Shown: positions 1-8,884, counted from the first letter of the stretch. The stretch is DNA of 64,000 bases from Bacillus massiliglaciei (GCF_900098925.1 NZ_LT622360.1:108384-172383), one strand, 5' to 3'. Notes: generated by a model from the letters alone, not told the origin. Numbers and translations: made by a program.

Positions 1-126
1 TAATTCCTTTGTGTGTTTTATGATTTTTCCGCTGCCTTCACACTTTATGCAATTTCTTGAAAAGAATTGCAGGTAAGGGACTTTTCCTGAGCCATGGCAA
101 GATGGACAAATCGAAACAATTTTCAT
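1..126 (-). CDS. Small DnaJ-type zinc-finger protein, 3' end cut by the window edge
   Basis: Only the first 42 codons are present; the gene runs off the left edge. The reading shows two CxxCxGxG-type knuckles (Cys7/Cys10 followed by HGSG, and Cys26/Cys29 followed by EGSG), the signature of the DnaJ central zinc-binding domain, here in a short stand-alone protein. The ATG at 126 is supported by an AAGGAGGG ribosome binding site just upstream. Proteins of this kind are common small unknowns in Bacillus. A role in metal binding or as a chaperone accessory is an inference from the motif only. Confidence 0.6.
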   Translation of the reverse strand, partial: MKIVSICPSCHGSGKVPYLQFFSRNCIKCEGSGKIIKHTKEL

Positions 127-290
127 GTTTTCCCTCCTTGCTTTCATAGTAGAAAACTAAATACCTGTCTTATTTCAGAATAGCTATGTGATATATCTTA
201 CGCATTTTGATGGAAAAGTTTCTTCACTGAACTGTATTTAGAAACCTATTTTTCATTGCAGAAAGTGTACAGATATAGCAGCCCTTTTAA

Positions 291-324
291 AAAAAGCCCC
301 GTCCTCGTTAGGAGGCGGGGCTTT
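291..324 (-). terminator. Rho-independent terminator of the CBS/CorC gene
   Basis: A GC-rich hairpin (AAAGCCCCG paired with CGGGGCTTT) is followed on the minus strand by a run of T. It lies directly after the stop codon of the minus-strand gene ending at 328. Confidence 0.85.
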
Positions 325-327
325 GTA

Positions 328-1692
328 TTATGAAACGATTTCTGTCTGAGATGTTTGGGCAGGGACCATTGGGAAGTCTTTAATTTCATTTGCAGGCTTA
401 GCCGGCTTATAAATTTCAATATACCGTACATGGTGTTCTTCCATCTCTTTAATTTTGAAATGGTAAGGCCCATATTCCAATATGTCTCCTTGTCTTGCTT
501 CATAATTTTCAGTGAGGATCCAGCCGCCCATCGTATCGATGTCTTCATCAATAATATCGATGCCGAGCAGCTCATTAATTTCACTTATCAATACTTTGGC
601 ATCAATAAGATAATGATCTTCCTTCACTTTTCTGATATCTGGAATTTCGTCCAGGTCAAATTCATCCCGGATATCCCCTACAATTTCTTCAAGGATATCT
701 TCAACTGTTACAAGACCTGATGTACCGCCGTACTCATCCATAAGGACGGCCATATGAATCCGTTCCTTTTGCATTTTTAGAAGCAAATCATGGATCGGGA
801 TACTGTCAATAACCCGGATAATAGGGCGAATGAAAGGATCCAGTGTATGGCTTGCAAGGGTGTCCTTATTGACCATGCTGGTAAAAAGCTCTTTCATATT
901 CACAAGTCCGATCACATGGTCTTTGTCTCCATCAATGACTGGGTAGCGGGTATACTTCTCCTCGGTCATGATTTTAAAGAAATCTTCAAGGGAATCGCCT
1001 TTTGATAATGCTGCGATTTCCGTACGGGGAACCATGATCTCCTTTGCAATTCGATCATCAAATTCAAAAATTTTGTTCACATATTTAAACTCTGACTGGT
1101 TAATTTCACCACTTTTGTAGCTTTCAGATACAATCATGCGCAATTCTTCTTCCGTATGAGCGATATCATGCTCAGACACAGCTTTCAGGCCAAACATTTT
1201 GGTGAGAATCCCAGCTGAACCATTTAATACGAAAATGAATGGAAACATGATTTTGCGAAACCAAATTAATGGCCTTGACAAGTACAAGGTAATCTCTTCC
1301 GCCTTTTGAATAGCTAATGTTTTTGGGGCAAGTTCCCCGATTACCACGTGAATAAAGGTGATAAAGGAAAAAGCAATCGCTATGGCAAGTACGTGTGATA
1401 CGGAAGAAGGGATGCTGATCTGCTTGAAAATCGGCTCTAATAACCGGGCAATGGTTGGTTCACCGAGCCAGCCTAAGCCAAGTGCAGTAATGGTGATTCC
1501 AAGCTGGCAAGCAGAAAGGTATTCATCTAAGTTCGAGATTACCTTTTTTGCAGGGATTGCATTCTTTTTCCCTTCCTCGATCAATTGATCGATCCTTGTG
1601 CTCCTCACTTTAACAATAGCAAACTCTGAAGCTACAAAAAATGCCGTTAAAGCAATTAAAATGGTAATCAGAACCAAGTTTATTATGTCCAA
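328..1692 (-). CDS. CNNM/CBS/CorC membrane protein, probable magnesium efflux protein (YhdP/MpfA type)
   Basis: This 454-residue protein has the family architecture: an N-terminal DUF21/CNNM membrane domain with about four hydrophobic segments (residues 1-190, including LGLGWLGEP), a tandem CBS pair (about 215-335) and a C-terminal CorC/HlyC domain. In B. subtilis and S. aureus the homologues YhdP and MpfA protect against high magnesium; transport of Mg2+ here is inferred from that. Start: TTG at 1692, 5 nt after an AAGGGAG site. A close paralogue lies at 4939-6285. A promoter 270 nt upstream gives an unusually long leader. Older annotations call this family hemolysin-like, which is misleading. 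Confidence 0.85.
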   Translation of the reverse strand: MDIINLVLITILIALTAFFVASEFAIVKVRSTRIDQLIEEGKKNAIPAKKVISNLDEYLSACQLGITITALGLGWLGEPTIARLLEPIFKQISIPSSVSHVLAIAIAFSFITFIHVVIGELAPKTLAIQKAEEITLYLSRPLIWFRKIMFPFIFVLNGSAGILTKMFGLKAVSEHDIAHTEEELRMIVSESYKSGEINQSEFKYVNKIFEFDDRIAKEIMVPRTEIAALSKGDSLEDFFKIMTEEKYTRYPVIDGDKDHVIGLVNMKELFTSMVNKDTLASHTLDPFIRPIIRVIDSIPIHDLLLKMQKERIHMAVLMDEYGGTSGLVTVEDILEEIVGDIRDEFDLDEIPDIRKVKEDHYLIDAKVLISEINELLGIDIIDEDIDTMGGWILTENYEARQGDILEYGPYHFKIKEMEEHHVRYIEIYKPAKPANEIKDFPMVPAQTSQTEIVS

Positions 1693-1956
1693 ATAGTCTC
1701 CCTTAGTTCACCTTAGCGGCGAATAAGGAGTCCACCTCCTAGGTTTCTAAAATATTAGTGATATTTTATTTTTCTTTGCTGTACAGTTTCGCTTTTAATG
1801 TGACGTGCAGAAAGGACAAAAAGAAATTGAACTTTGTGTTTGAAACTGCAACCGTTGCCGGTTAATGTCCATACCTTTGTATAAGGTATATTTCGCCCGC
1901 CAGAATATTGAATTCTTAATGCCCCATCAAATCACCTCGAGTCCGAATTAATGAAA
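1693..1956 (-). promoter_or_regulatory. Long untranslated leader of the CBS/CorC gene with several hairpins
   Basis: Between the promoter at 1964-1993 and the TTG start lie about 265 nt without an ORF. On the minus strand the stretch holds a 7-bp hairpin (ATACCTT/AAGGTAT), a 5-bp stem with a GCAA tetraloop (AACCG/CGGTT), and near the gene an AGGAG/CTCCT hairpin that could hide a Shine-Dalgarno-like AGGAGG. I could not match it to the M-box or yybP-ykoY riboswitch consensus. The rest of the gene-free stretch (1994-2214) shows only AT-rich DNA and a weak TGTCC/GGACA hairpin before the lipoprotein gene. Confidence 0.4.
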
Positions 1957-1963
1957 TATCTTT

Positions 1964-1993
1964 ATTATAATGAAGAGTAGGTATTTCAGTCAA
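1964..1993 (-). promoter_or_regulatory. Sigma-A type promoter for the CBS/CorC gene
   Basis: On the minus strand TTGACT and TATAAT are separated by 18 bp, close to the vegetative consensus. Confidence 0.6.
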
Positions 1994-2214
1994 ATCAGCA
2001 ATGTAAGCTGCAAGCTGGTTAGTTGCTTATATATATGCATTTTTTTAGGGAAATTAACGTTTTTTAAGGGATTTCTTCAATTTTCATATTTTTATCTGAA
2101 TAGTAAGAAAATTATTTCCTGTGTATAAACTGTCCTTTTACGGACATTATGGATAAAAATGGGAAGGGATGAAGGGTTAAGCCCATTAAATATTGAAATA
2201 AGGAAGTATGGATT

Positions 2215-2952
2215 ATGAAAACATATGGTTTACGGGTAGTTATATGCGGTCTGTTTCTGTCCATTATCCTGACTGGATGCAAGGGGACTGAGGAACAGCC
2301 GGAGGGTCAGGAAGTAAACAGCCAGGTTGCGGAGCCGATGAAGGCAGAAATCAGGTATAAGGGAGAGGCAGTTGAAGGCAAAGAACTGATTATTGAAACA
2401 TCTGTTACTCAGGGGGAGAAGCCTGTTGACCGGGCAGATGAAGTACTGTTTGAAATCAGGAAATCAGGATCGGATCAGCGGGAAATGATCGGTGCGAAAT
2501 ACACAGAGAATGGCAGCTATCAAATCATGCATGCATTTCCTGAATCCGGAGATTATTTTGTTATCGCTCATGTTACGGCTAAAGGTCTTCATGTAATGCC
2601 TGAAAAAAAGATAAAGATCATTTCAACCGAACACAGTGCTGAAACGATGCAGCATCCAAGCACCGACTTCAGTGTTGAATTCTTAAAGAGTGATACAGAG
2701 AGCGGAAATAAGAAAATGAAACTCGAGGCCCGGCTGCTGTTAGACGGGAAACCTCTCAGCGATGCCAATGTTAGCTTTGAAGTTTGGAAGGACGGAAGTG
2801 AAGACAGCCGATTTATTCGGGCTGCAGAGGAGGAACAGGGAAGATACGCCAATTTGGTTACGTTTGATGAGAAAGGCACGTACAAAGTCCAGGTTCATGT
2901 AGAACAAGGGGAGCTTCATGAGCATCAACTCCAGACGATAGAAATAAAGTAA
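2215..2952 (+). CDS. Lipoprotein with two YtkA/FixH-like domains
   Basis: The 245-residue product begins with a lipoprotein signal (hydrophobic stretch then LTGC, lipidated Cys22), so it should be anchored to the outer face of the membrane. The mature part contains two similar beta-sandwich segments (about 45-130 and 150-240) that resemble the YtkA-like domain: each has a pattern of A/VxFEV/IxKxG followed by G.Y...F...G.Y.V..HV. Such domains occur in Bacillus lipoproteins and near copper/cytochrome oxidase assembly proteins, but no such partners lie here. Function unknown. It is monocistronic, with a DedA gene further downstream. Confidence 0.75.
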   Translation: MKTYGLRVVICGLFLSIILTGCKGTEEQPEGQEVNSQVAEPMKAEIRYKGEAVEGKELIIETSVTQGEKPVDRADEVLFEIRKSGSDQREMIGAKYTENGSYQIMHAFPESGDYFVIAHVTAKGLHVMPEKKIKIISTEHSAETMQHPSTDFSVEFLKSDTESGNKKMKLEARLLLDGKPLSDANVSFEVWKDGSEDSRFIRAAEEEQGRYANLVTFDEKGTYKVQVHVEQGELHEHQLQTIEIK

Positions 2953-3044
2953 AGAATGAACAGATTTTTACAGGGAAAGGTTTCAAAATGAAGTGACGAG
3001 GGAAGTTGGAAGTTAATGAATACAACTGGATGGAGGCGGATAAA

Positions 3045-3212
3045 ATGGATGCCGAGATGCTGAAGAAATACAAGGAATTAGGGATCCGGATTGAAAAGAC
3101 GAAATCAAGGCATGAAGCCTATTCTAATATTTTTCAAGTTGATCCATCGCTGCTTTCCGGTGAGCCAGCTGGAATGGATTCGGGTATTTCGGATCCAGAA
3201 ACCCAGGAATAA
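3045..3212 (+). CDS. Small hypothetical protein, 55 aa
   Basis: I chose ATG 3045 because a TGGAGG site lies 8 nt before it; earlier in-frame starts lack one. The product is hydrophilic, charged in the first half and rich in Ser/Gly/Asp/Glu at the end, with no membrane segment or recognised motif. It follows the lipoprotein by about 90 nt in the same direction and is followed by a weak hairpin, so it may be co-transcribed. Family not recognised. Confidence 0.5.
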   Translation: MDAEMLKKYKELGIRIEKTKSRHEAYSNIFQVDPSLLSGEPAGMDSGISDPETQE

Positions 3213-3226
3213 AATTATTTCTCCCC

Positions 3227-3260
3227 CAGGGCCGGTTTAGATTGTCGGCCTTTCCCATTT
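3227..3260 (+). terminator. Weak terminator-like hairpin
   Basis: An imperfect stem (AGGGCCG with CGGCCTTT) lies after the small ORF and ends in a short T/C tract. Terminator function is plausible but not strong. Confidence 0.4.
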
Positions 3261-3335
3261 TGTCCAAAAACGGAATAGCCGGATTTTTAAATTAATATGC
3301 TATACTGACAAGCCACTTTTTCAAAGGAGCCTTGC

Positions 3336-3968
3336 ATGCATATTTCTGAGTATATGATGGCTATTCTGGATTTTCTTGCGGGACTTGGATATGTAGGAAT
3401 TGTATTGGGTCTGCTGTTAGAAGTTATACCAAGTGAACTGGTCCTTGGCTACGGAGGTTATTTAATAAGCAGGGGGAACCTGAGCTTTTCAGCGGCGTTC
3501 ATGGCGGGTGTTGCAGGAGGGACTTTGGCACAGCTTTTCTTGTATTGGGCAGGGTATATAGGCGGAAGGCCATTTTTACTGAAATATGGAAAATATATAT
3601 GGATCAAAGAAAAGCAAATCAGCCAGGCAGAAAGCTGGTTCGAGCAATATGGTACCGGGGTTATCTTTGCTGCGCGCTTTATTCCTGTTGTCCGCCATGC
3701 GATTTCTATACCGGCTGGAATAGCGAGGATGCCTTTTTGGAAGTTCACCCTTTATACAGCAGCTGCCATGATACCCTGGACAATCGTTTTTCTTATGCTG
3801 GGTCTCCTGCTTGGTGAGAATTGGTCACAAATTCGGGATTTTACAGAACCGTATATGGGTCCGGCAATGATTCTGATATTACTCATCCTGGTCGCTTATT
3901 TGGTGTGGAAAAAGAAGAATCCGCCTGTTGTAACCGTAGGAAAAGGGAGCAAACCTCTTAAAAAGTAG
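3336..3968 (+). CDS. DedA (SNARE-associated) family membrane protein
   Basis: The 210-residue integral membrane protein carries the DedA hallmarks: an early P..LVLG.GG-like re-entrant segment (residues 33-48), the GG...G....Y.GGR stretch, and the conserved FAARFIPVVRH motif with its catalytic-looking Arg residues (about 110-120), then two C-terminal membrane spans. Several DedA proteins, including PetA/UptA of B. subtilis, recycle phosphatidylethanolamine or undecaprenyl phosphate across the membrane; which lipid this one moves cannot be told. An AAAGGAG site precedes the ATG. Monocistronic. Confidence 0.85.
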   Translation: MHISEYMMAILDFLAGLGYVGIVLGLLLEVIPSELVLGYGGYLISRGNLSFSAAFMAGVAGGTLAQLFLYWAGYIGGRPFLLKYGKYIWIKEKQISQAESWFEQYGTGVIFAARFIPVVRHAISIPAGIARMPFWKFTLYTAAAMIPWTIVFLMLGLLLGENWSQIRDFTEPYMGPAMILILLILVAYLVWKKKNPPVVTVGKGSKPLKK

Positions 3969-4083
3969 CAGGGGACACTCAAACTTTCATAAGTGAAAGA
4001 AACAGAAATTTTGGGGAGCAGAATCAGAATAGATAAGAAGCTGGGAACAGCATGAAGAGAGCGGGCACAAGTCCGCCCCCCCA

Positions 4084-4905
4084 TAATTTGCTGAACTCTT
4101 TTATGATTGATGACATGACCTTGTGTTTTTAATTTTAAATGAACACTGCGGTATCCGTTTTTTCTTTATGTTTTTCAAACAATTTTTGAATGATGTCTTT
4201 CCATTTTTCCAGGACCTTCTTTCTTCCATTTTTGGATGTGATCATGATAAGTCGCTTCAGGAAAACTTATTACTTCAAAGACATCGATTAATCGGAACCC
4301 TTCTTCGTGGAGTTCGAATGCCGGCGCTGCCTGTGCTTTTCGGGGAAGGCATCAGGGTTCTCCTGAAAGGCGTTTAGCTTTTTTAAATACGCAACCTCTA
4401 ATCGAAGCAGCTCATTTTCACGTTCTAATTGTTCTTCACGAGCCCCTTTTCCTTGCTTAGATCCATTTGATTTTGGTTTTTTAGACACAGGAGGCCTTCC
4501 TTTCCTTTTTTCTTCGAGGCCTTCTGTACCTTCATCTAAAAATTTCCTCTTCCAATTGGCAATTAAAGAAGGGTTATTCATATTACATTCCATCACTGTA
4601 TCATAGTAAGAAGCCTCTGTTTGTTTCATAAAGTGTAATGTAATACAGTACGTTTGAATTGAACAGAATAAACTTTTTTCTTCGTTGCCTTTCTCTGCCT
4701 GCCTCTCCAAATTCTTTATCAGAACGTATCCAGTTTTGTATAGGTGAACGATCTGGTATGCCTTATTTTTGGGCTAATTGATAACTTAAACCGCCTGAAA
4801 GATATTCCATTACGATTCTTAATTTCGTTTCTTTACTATAGTTCACAAAAGAAAAACACCCCAAAAGTTAGATTTTGAACTCTAACCTTTGGGGTGCGGC
4901 ACCAA
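4084..4905 (-). mobile_element. Remnant of an IS3-family (IS150-like) insertion sequence
   Basis: This stretch contains a broken orfA and the start of a broken orfB on the minus strand. Near 4860-4897 there is an inverted-repeat hairpin (CCAAA.GTTAG facing CTAAC.TTTGG) next to the presumed element end. The right part of orfB is missing: similarity stops near 4084, where the reading breaks off after an N/HKRVQQIMG-like stretch. I could not find a matching second end or a target duplication. The element is dead. Confidence 0.7.
4090..4846 (-). pseudogene. Decayed IS3-family transposase (orfA plus truncated orfB)
   Basis: The reading begins at a GTG (4846) with an IS150-like helix-turn-helix start (NYSKETKLRIVMEYLSGG), hits a TAA about 27 codons in, and shifts frame at least once. 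The better preserved middle (within 4288-4620) includes IANWKRKFLDEGTEGLEEK and a leucine-zipper-like segment ending in LRLEVAYLKKLNAF, typical of the orfA C-terminus. Downstream, orfB-like residues (ATYHDHIQKW, YRSVHLKLKTQGHVINHKR) are interrupted by stops and end without the DDE domain. It cannot make a functional transposase. Confidence 0.75.
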
Positions 4906-4938
4906 TTTGATTTTTTGTCTGCCATTTAATAAAAAGGA

Positions 4939-6285
4939 CTATTCCTGAAGTTCTTGATCGCTGAGAGGGAGCTTTTCTACCTTCTTAGTAACTTCGATAA
5001 ATTTGATAGCGTGATCCTCCATTGCAATCACTTTAAAAAGAAAACCATCCTTTTCAAGCAAATCGCCATTATGGACGTCGTAATTATTGCTTAAAATCCA
5101 GCCGCCGATCGTATCTACTTCCTCTTCATCAATAAAGATTCCGAGCAGTTCGTTGACTTCTTTCACAAGCAGTTTAGAGTCCAGTATATAGTGGCCGTCC
5201 TTTATTTTTTGAACAGGCGGGACTTCGTCAATATCAAACTCATCGCGGATTTCTCCGACGATTTCCTCCAAGATATCCTCAACTGTTACAAGTCCTGCCG
5301 TGCCGCCATATTCATCCATCAATACGGCCATGTGAATCCTCTCTTTTTGCATCTTCAATAAGAGGTTGTAAATAGGAATGTTTTCCATCACCCGGATAAT
5401 GGGGCGGGTATACCCTTCAAGGCTTTCGTTTTTGATATTTCTGTTTTTAATCAGGTCTGAAAAGATTTCCTTCAGATTCACCAGTCCGACAACATGGTCT
5501 TTATCCTCTTGGACAACAGGGTAGCGCGTATATTTTTCTGTCTTGACCAGGTTGACGAAATCCTCGATGGTTTCATCCTTGGATACGGTCATGATTTCAG
5601 TGCGGGGGACCATGATTTCCTTAGCAACCCTGTCATCGAAATCAAATATATTGCTTACATATTTAAATTCAGACAGATTGATTTCTCCGTTTTTATAGCT
5701 GTCAGACAGGATAAAGCGCAATTCTTCTTCCGAATGGACCATTTCACTTTCTGACGTGGGCTTGATACCGAATACTCCAACCACGGCGCGTGCTGAGTGG
5801 TTGAGGATCCATATGAAAGGAAAGGCAATCTTATGGAAAAGGATTAATGGTTTGGAAATAAGGAGACTCACTTGCTCAGCCATTTGAATGGCTACCGTTT
5901 TTGGAGCCAGTTCCCCGACGACAACATTTAAAAAAGTAATAAGAGAAAATGCCAGAACAATGGAAACCAGACCTGCAATTTGGCTGGGCAGGTGCAATGT
6001 TTCTAATAATGGATCAATAATGGTTAGAATGGCGGGTTCGCCCAGCCATCCAAGACCCAGTGCTGTAATGGTGATTCCCAGCTGGGTAGCTGATAAATAT
6101 TCATCCAGGTTGCTTGTTACTCTTTTTACAGCCAGCGCTTTTTTGTTTCCTTCTTCAATTAATTGATTCACACGCGAGCCCCGAACCCGAATAATCGAGA
6201 ACTCGCAAGCGACAAAAAATGCTGTCAAAGCAATCAGGATGATGACTAATATAATTTTAAAACTGTCCAAATAGTGCGGAAGCAT
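4939..6285 (-). CDS. CNNM/CBS/CorC membrane protein, paralogue of the gene at 328-1692 (YhdT/YhdP type)
   Basis: The 448-residue protein has the same layout as its neighbour: DUF21/CNNM membrane domain (1-190, with LGLGWLGEPAI), two CBS domains (about 213-335) and a CorC/HlyC domain (about 345-430). The two differ mostly in the membrane domain and tails. Divalent-cation (Mg2+) efflux is inferred from B. subtilis YhdP and S. aureus MpfA. ATG 6285 lacks a nearby Shine-Dalgarno; an in-frame TTG at 6270 aligns with the start of the paralogue. A strong AGGAGG lies 34 nt upstream within a hairpin, as in the paralogue. Confidence 0.85.
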   Translation of the reverse strand: MLPHYLDSFKIILVIILIALTAFFVACEFSIIRVRGSRVNQLIEEGNKKALAVKRVTSNLDEYLSATQLGITITALGLGWLGEPAILTIIDPLLETLHLPSQIAGLVSIVLAFSLITFLNVVVGELAPKTVAIQMAEQVSLLISKPLILFHKIAFPFIWILNHSARAVVGVFGIKPTSESEMVHSEEELRFILSDSYKNGEINLSEFKYVSNIFDFDDRVAKEIMVPRTEIMTVSKDETIEDFVNLVKTEKYTRYPVVQEDKDHVVGLVNLKEIFSDLIKNRNIKNESLEGYTRPIIRVMENIPIYNLLLKMQKERIHMAVLMDEYGGTAGLVTVEDILEEIVGEIRDEFDIDEVPPVQKIKDGHYILDSKLLVKEVNELLGIFIDEEEVDTIGGWILSNNYDVHNGDLLEKDGFLFKVIAMEDHAIKFIEVTKKVEKLPLSDQELQE

Positions 6286-6311
6286 CCGAAAATGGTTTCA
6301 ATAGGATGTTT

Positions 6312-6336
6312 CCAGTCACCTCCTACTAACGAAAAT
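6312..6336 (-). promoter_or_regulatory. Hairpin containing AGGAGG in the leader of the second CBS/CorC gene
   Basis: On the minus strand TAGGA and TCCTA can pair around an AGGAGGTG core. The first CBS/CorC gene has a similar AGGAGGTGGACT hairpin at about 1718-1742. Role unknown; possibly control of translation. Confidence 0.3.
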
Positions 6337-6379
6337 GTGACGAATAGGATAAGCCTTCTATTTAACTTACCTATATATA

Positions 6380-6408
6380 AGTATAAGTAAACATATTTCA
6401 TTAAGCAA
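6380..6408 (-). promoter_or_regulatory. Probable sigma-A promoter for the second CBS/CorC gene
   Basis: On the minus strand TTGCTT and TATACT are spaced by 17 bp, giving a leader of roughly 90 nt. Confidence 0.5.
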
Positions 6409-6495
6409 AAGGTTTAGCTCTTATGTAAGAAGTGAACACCTGATTCGGGAAAAAAATCAGCCAAAGACTTGTAAGGAAATAGCTGCTCCTTTGAA

Positions 6496-7602
6496 TTATC
6501 CCTTGATCGGAAGGCGAATAGTGAATTTAGTAAGTCTGTCCGTTGATGAGCAGGTGAGAGTTCCTTTTTGCTTTTCGATGATTTCCTTGCAGACAAAGAG
6601 TCCAAGCCCTGTTCCTCTTTTTTTAGTTGTAATAAAAGGATCAAAAATATTAGGAAGGACGTCATCTGGTATTTTTGGTCCGTTATTAGATATCGAAAGA
6701 CATAGATTCCCGGCTGAATCAATTGTGCTGGAAAGATAAATACTTGGATTTGATACTTCTGAAATGACATCCAGGGCATTCATAATGATATTCAAAAGCA
6801 CCTGACGGATTTCTTCCTTCAGGCCCGATATTTGGATCTCATCCATGATATTGCAGGTTATATTGGCATTTACCTCCAAGATGCTGGGGTAGAGAAATTC
6901 GATCACTTCGTTTACCAGCTGTGATAAAAAATATGTATCATTTTCAGGAGGTGCCATTTCCTTTTTGGACAGGTTTAAAAATTGGGTAATCCGTGAATTC
7001 AGCTGATCTAATTCTTTTGCGATAATATTCAAGTATTTCTTTTCTTTGGTTTCTGCTTGGAGCAGCTGGACAAACCCCATAATCGAGGTCAGGGGATTCC
7101 TGAATTCATGGACAAAACTGGATGTCATTTGACCTAACAGGGTAAGCCTGTCTCTATGGGCCTGGCTGATAAAGTAATATTGATCTTCCAGTCTCTTTTC
7201 TCTGTAAGCTGTGTAACTATGCAGAAATTTAATCAGCAGGAAATCAAAGTATGTGTTGATTGCTTCTATGAATTCAATCGTATCCTGTTCAGATGGCCCA
7301 GTTTTGATGAATTCAGTAAACACGATATTTCTTCCGATTGAATAGGCGTGATAAATTTGATCAATGGAAGCCAGGTCATTTCCGGCAAAAGTCTTATGGA
7401 TAAAGCATTCGACAGCTTTCTCGTACTCTTCTTTTGATTTGTCGATATAATCAATCAGGCAGTTAAGGAAATCGTTAATGCTTTTACTATGTAAATTGGC
7501 CGAAGAGGGAAACTCTTCAGAAACTTTTCTTTTCCATTCCCCTTCAATGCTTTCTTTGAAGGTCAATAAGAAATTTTTAACCATTCGTCTGTCAGTCAGC
7601 AT
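6496..7602 (-). CDS. Cytoplasmic orphan sensor histidine kinase
   Basis: ATG 7602 follows a TTGGAGG site, giving 368 residues. The N-terminal ~145 residues are helical, without membrane segments, and resemble the RsbR-like or globin-fold sensor halves of sporulation-type kinases. The kinase core has the H-box HEFRNPLTSIMGFVQL (His165), an N-box (NIIMNALDVI) and a G-box (TTKKRGTGLGLFVCKE). The H-box is close to those of KinA-like phosphorelay kinases. No response regulator is adjacent, so it is an orphan; feeding into Spo0F is possible but unproven. Confidence 0.8.
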   Translation of the reverse strand: MLTDRRMVKNFLLTFKESIEGEWKRKVSEEFPSSANLHSKSINDFLNCLIDYIDKSKEEYEKAVECFIHKTFAGNDLASIDQIYHAYSIGRNIVFTEFIKTGPSEQDTIEFIEAINTYFDFLLIKFLHSYTAYREKRLEDQYYFISQAHRDRLTLLGQMTSSFVHEFRNPLTSIMGFVQLLQAETKEKKYLNIIAKELDQLNSRITQFLNLSKKEMAPPENDTYFLSQLVNEVIEFLYPSILEVNANITCNIMDEIQISGLKEEIRQVLLNIIMNALDVISEVSNPSIYLSSTIDSAGNLCLSISNNGPKIPDDVLPNIFDPFITTKKRGTGLGLFVCKEIIEKQKGTLTCSSTDRLTKFTIRLPIKG

Positions 7603-7785
7603 TTTGTTCCTCCAATTCAAAAAATCATCCTTTTCTTAACTATTTCTCTAAAAAACGGGAAAATCCTTTTTTGAATGGAGTCTTTTGACTACTATCAAAC
7701 ATGAAAAAAGCAGACGGTATATATGAAACGGCCCTCCATTCCCAGGCAGGCTGGTAAGGGAGAGGTCTGTGGTCCGTATATACAG

Positions 7786-8661
7786 CTACTTTTGAAGAGG
7801 GCCATAAGGCTCTATATGAATGATAGCATGGTTGATGTCATGCTTTTGTTTAAGATTCTTTTCAATTCCTACCGTAATGTCATGCCCTTCCACGATATTG
7901 AGGTAGGGGTTCACATAAACGACAGCTTCGACAAGAATTTCATTTCCATGCATTCGGGCTTTAATGCCGTCCATCTTTTCCACACCTTCTGTATGGGTAA
8001 TCGTCTCCGCAATGTCCTGGAGCAGCCGTTCATCGAAACCGTCCGTGAGGGAATGGGATGCTTCTTTGAAGATTTCCCAGGCTGTTTTACAAATGATCAG
8101 TCCTACGACAATTGCCGCAATGGCGTCGAGGAAGGAGATGCCAATCTGTGCCCCCAATATACCAATCGCTGCTCCGATACTTACAAGTGCGTCAGAGCGA
8201 TTGTCCTGGGCGACTGCATAAATGGAGGCACTTTTTATTTTTTTGCTCAGTTTAAGATTGTAACGATAAATTCCATACATAAATAATGCAGAGAATAAGG
8301 CCGTAAAAGCTGTCAGCATGCTGGGGCGGTCGTGATTGGGAGTAAAAAACGATTCGGCTGCGTTAAAAATAACCTGGATTCCAACCGTCACCATTATAAA
8401 GGCTGCAATCAAAGAGGCAATCGTTTCCGCTCTTGAATGTCCATACAAATGATCTTCATCTGCCGGCCTTTTTGAAATTTTTAAGCCAATCAGCACAGCA
8501 ATGGAAGCAATGATGTCTGTAGAATTATTTAACCCGTCTGCCCACAGTCCCTTAGAATTCCCTATATATCCAATGGCCAGCTTGACGGAAGCCATAAAAA
8601 GGTAAGCGGCAATGCTGATATAAGCGCCTTTCTCCGCTGAAAATTGCTTTTGTTCTGGCAT
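7786..8661 (-). CDS. Cation diffusion facilitator, MneP/MneS-like Mn2+ (or Zn2+) exporter
   Basis: The 291-residue protein has six membrane segments and a C-terminal cytoplasmic regulatory domain (about 205-285, GIKARMHGNEILVEAVVYV). Metal-binding motifs are visible: a DGLNNSTD site in TM2 and an SDALVS site in TM5, matching the DxxxD arrangement of this family, plus DEDHLYGHSRAE in the loop. B. subtilis MneP and MneS export manganese and are of similar length. Choice of metal is inferred. It is monocistronic; no MntR box was identified with confidence. Confidence 0.85.
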   Translation of the reverse strand: MPEQKQFSAEKGAYISIAAYLFMASVKLAIGYIGNSKGLWADGLNNSTDIIASIAVLIGLKISKRPADEDHLYGHSRAETIASLIAAFIMVTVGIQVIFNAAESFFTPNHDRPSMLTAFTALFSALFMYGIYRYNLKLSKKIKSASIYAVAQDNRSDALVSIGAAIGILGAQIGISFLDAIAAIVVGLIICKTAWEIFKEASHSLTDGFDERLLQDIAETITHTEGVEKMDGIKARMHGNEILVEAVVYVNPYLNIVEGHDITVGIEKNLKQKHDINHAIIHIEPYGPLQK

Positions 8662-8884
8662 GCTTTATCCTCCTATTGCAATCTAGCTTTAAAAAATATC
8701 AAATCAGGTTTTAGGGGGTCTATAGAAAAAAGTCGAATAATGGCAGTAAACTTGGAAAAACGCAGCAGAATTGTCTTTCTAAAATGAAATTGCACAAAGG
8801 AAAAAGCACCCGTATCTTGTGTCTGTCATATTCAGATTTTGGAAAGATATGTCCCGAAATGGGGAGGACAGGCTTAGTCTTCCC

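Noticed and set aside
1700-1735. Ten-codon GTG upstream ORF before the first CBS/CorC gene
   Set aside because: The GTG overlaps the AGGAGG itself, leaving no spacing for initiation.
1693-1960. M-box (Mg2+) or yybP-ykoY (Mn2+) riboswitch before the CBS/CorC gene
   Set aside because: The conserved sequence blocks of these aptamers could not be found; only generic hairpins are present.
4123-4377. Plus-strand 84-codon frame within the IS remnant
   Set aside because: It is antisense to the transposase remnant, with no ribosome binding site.
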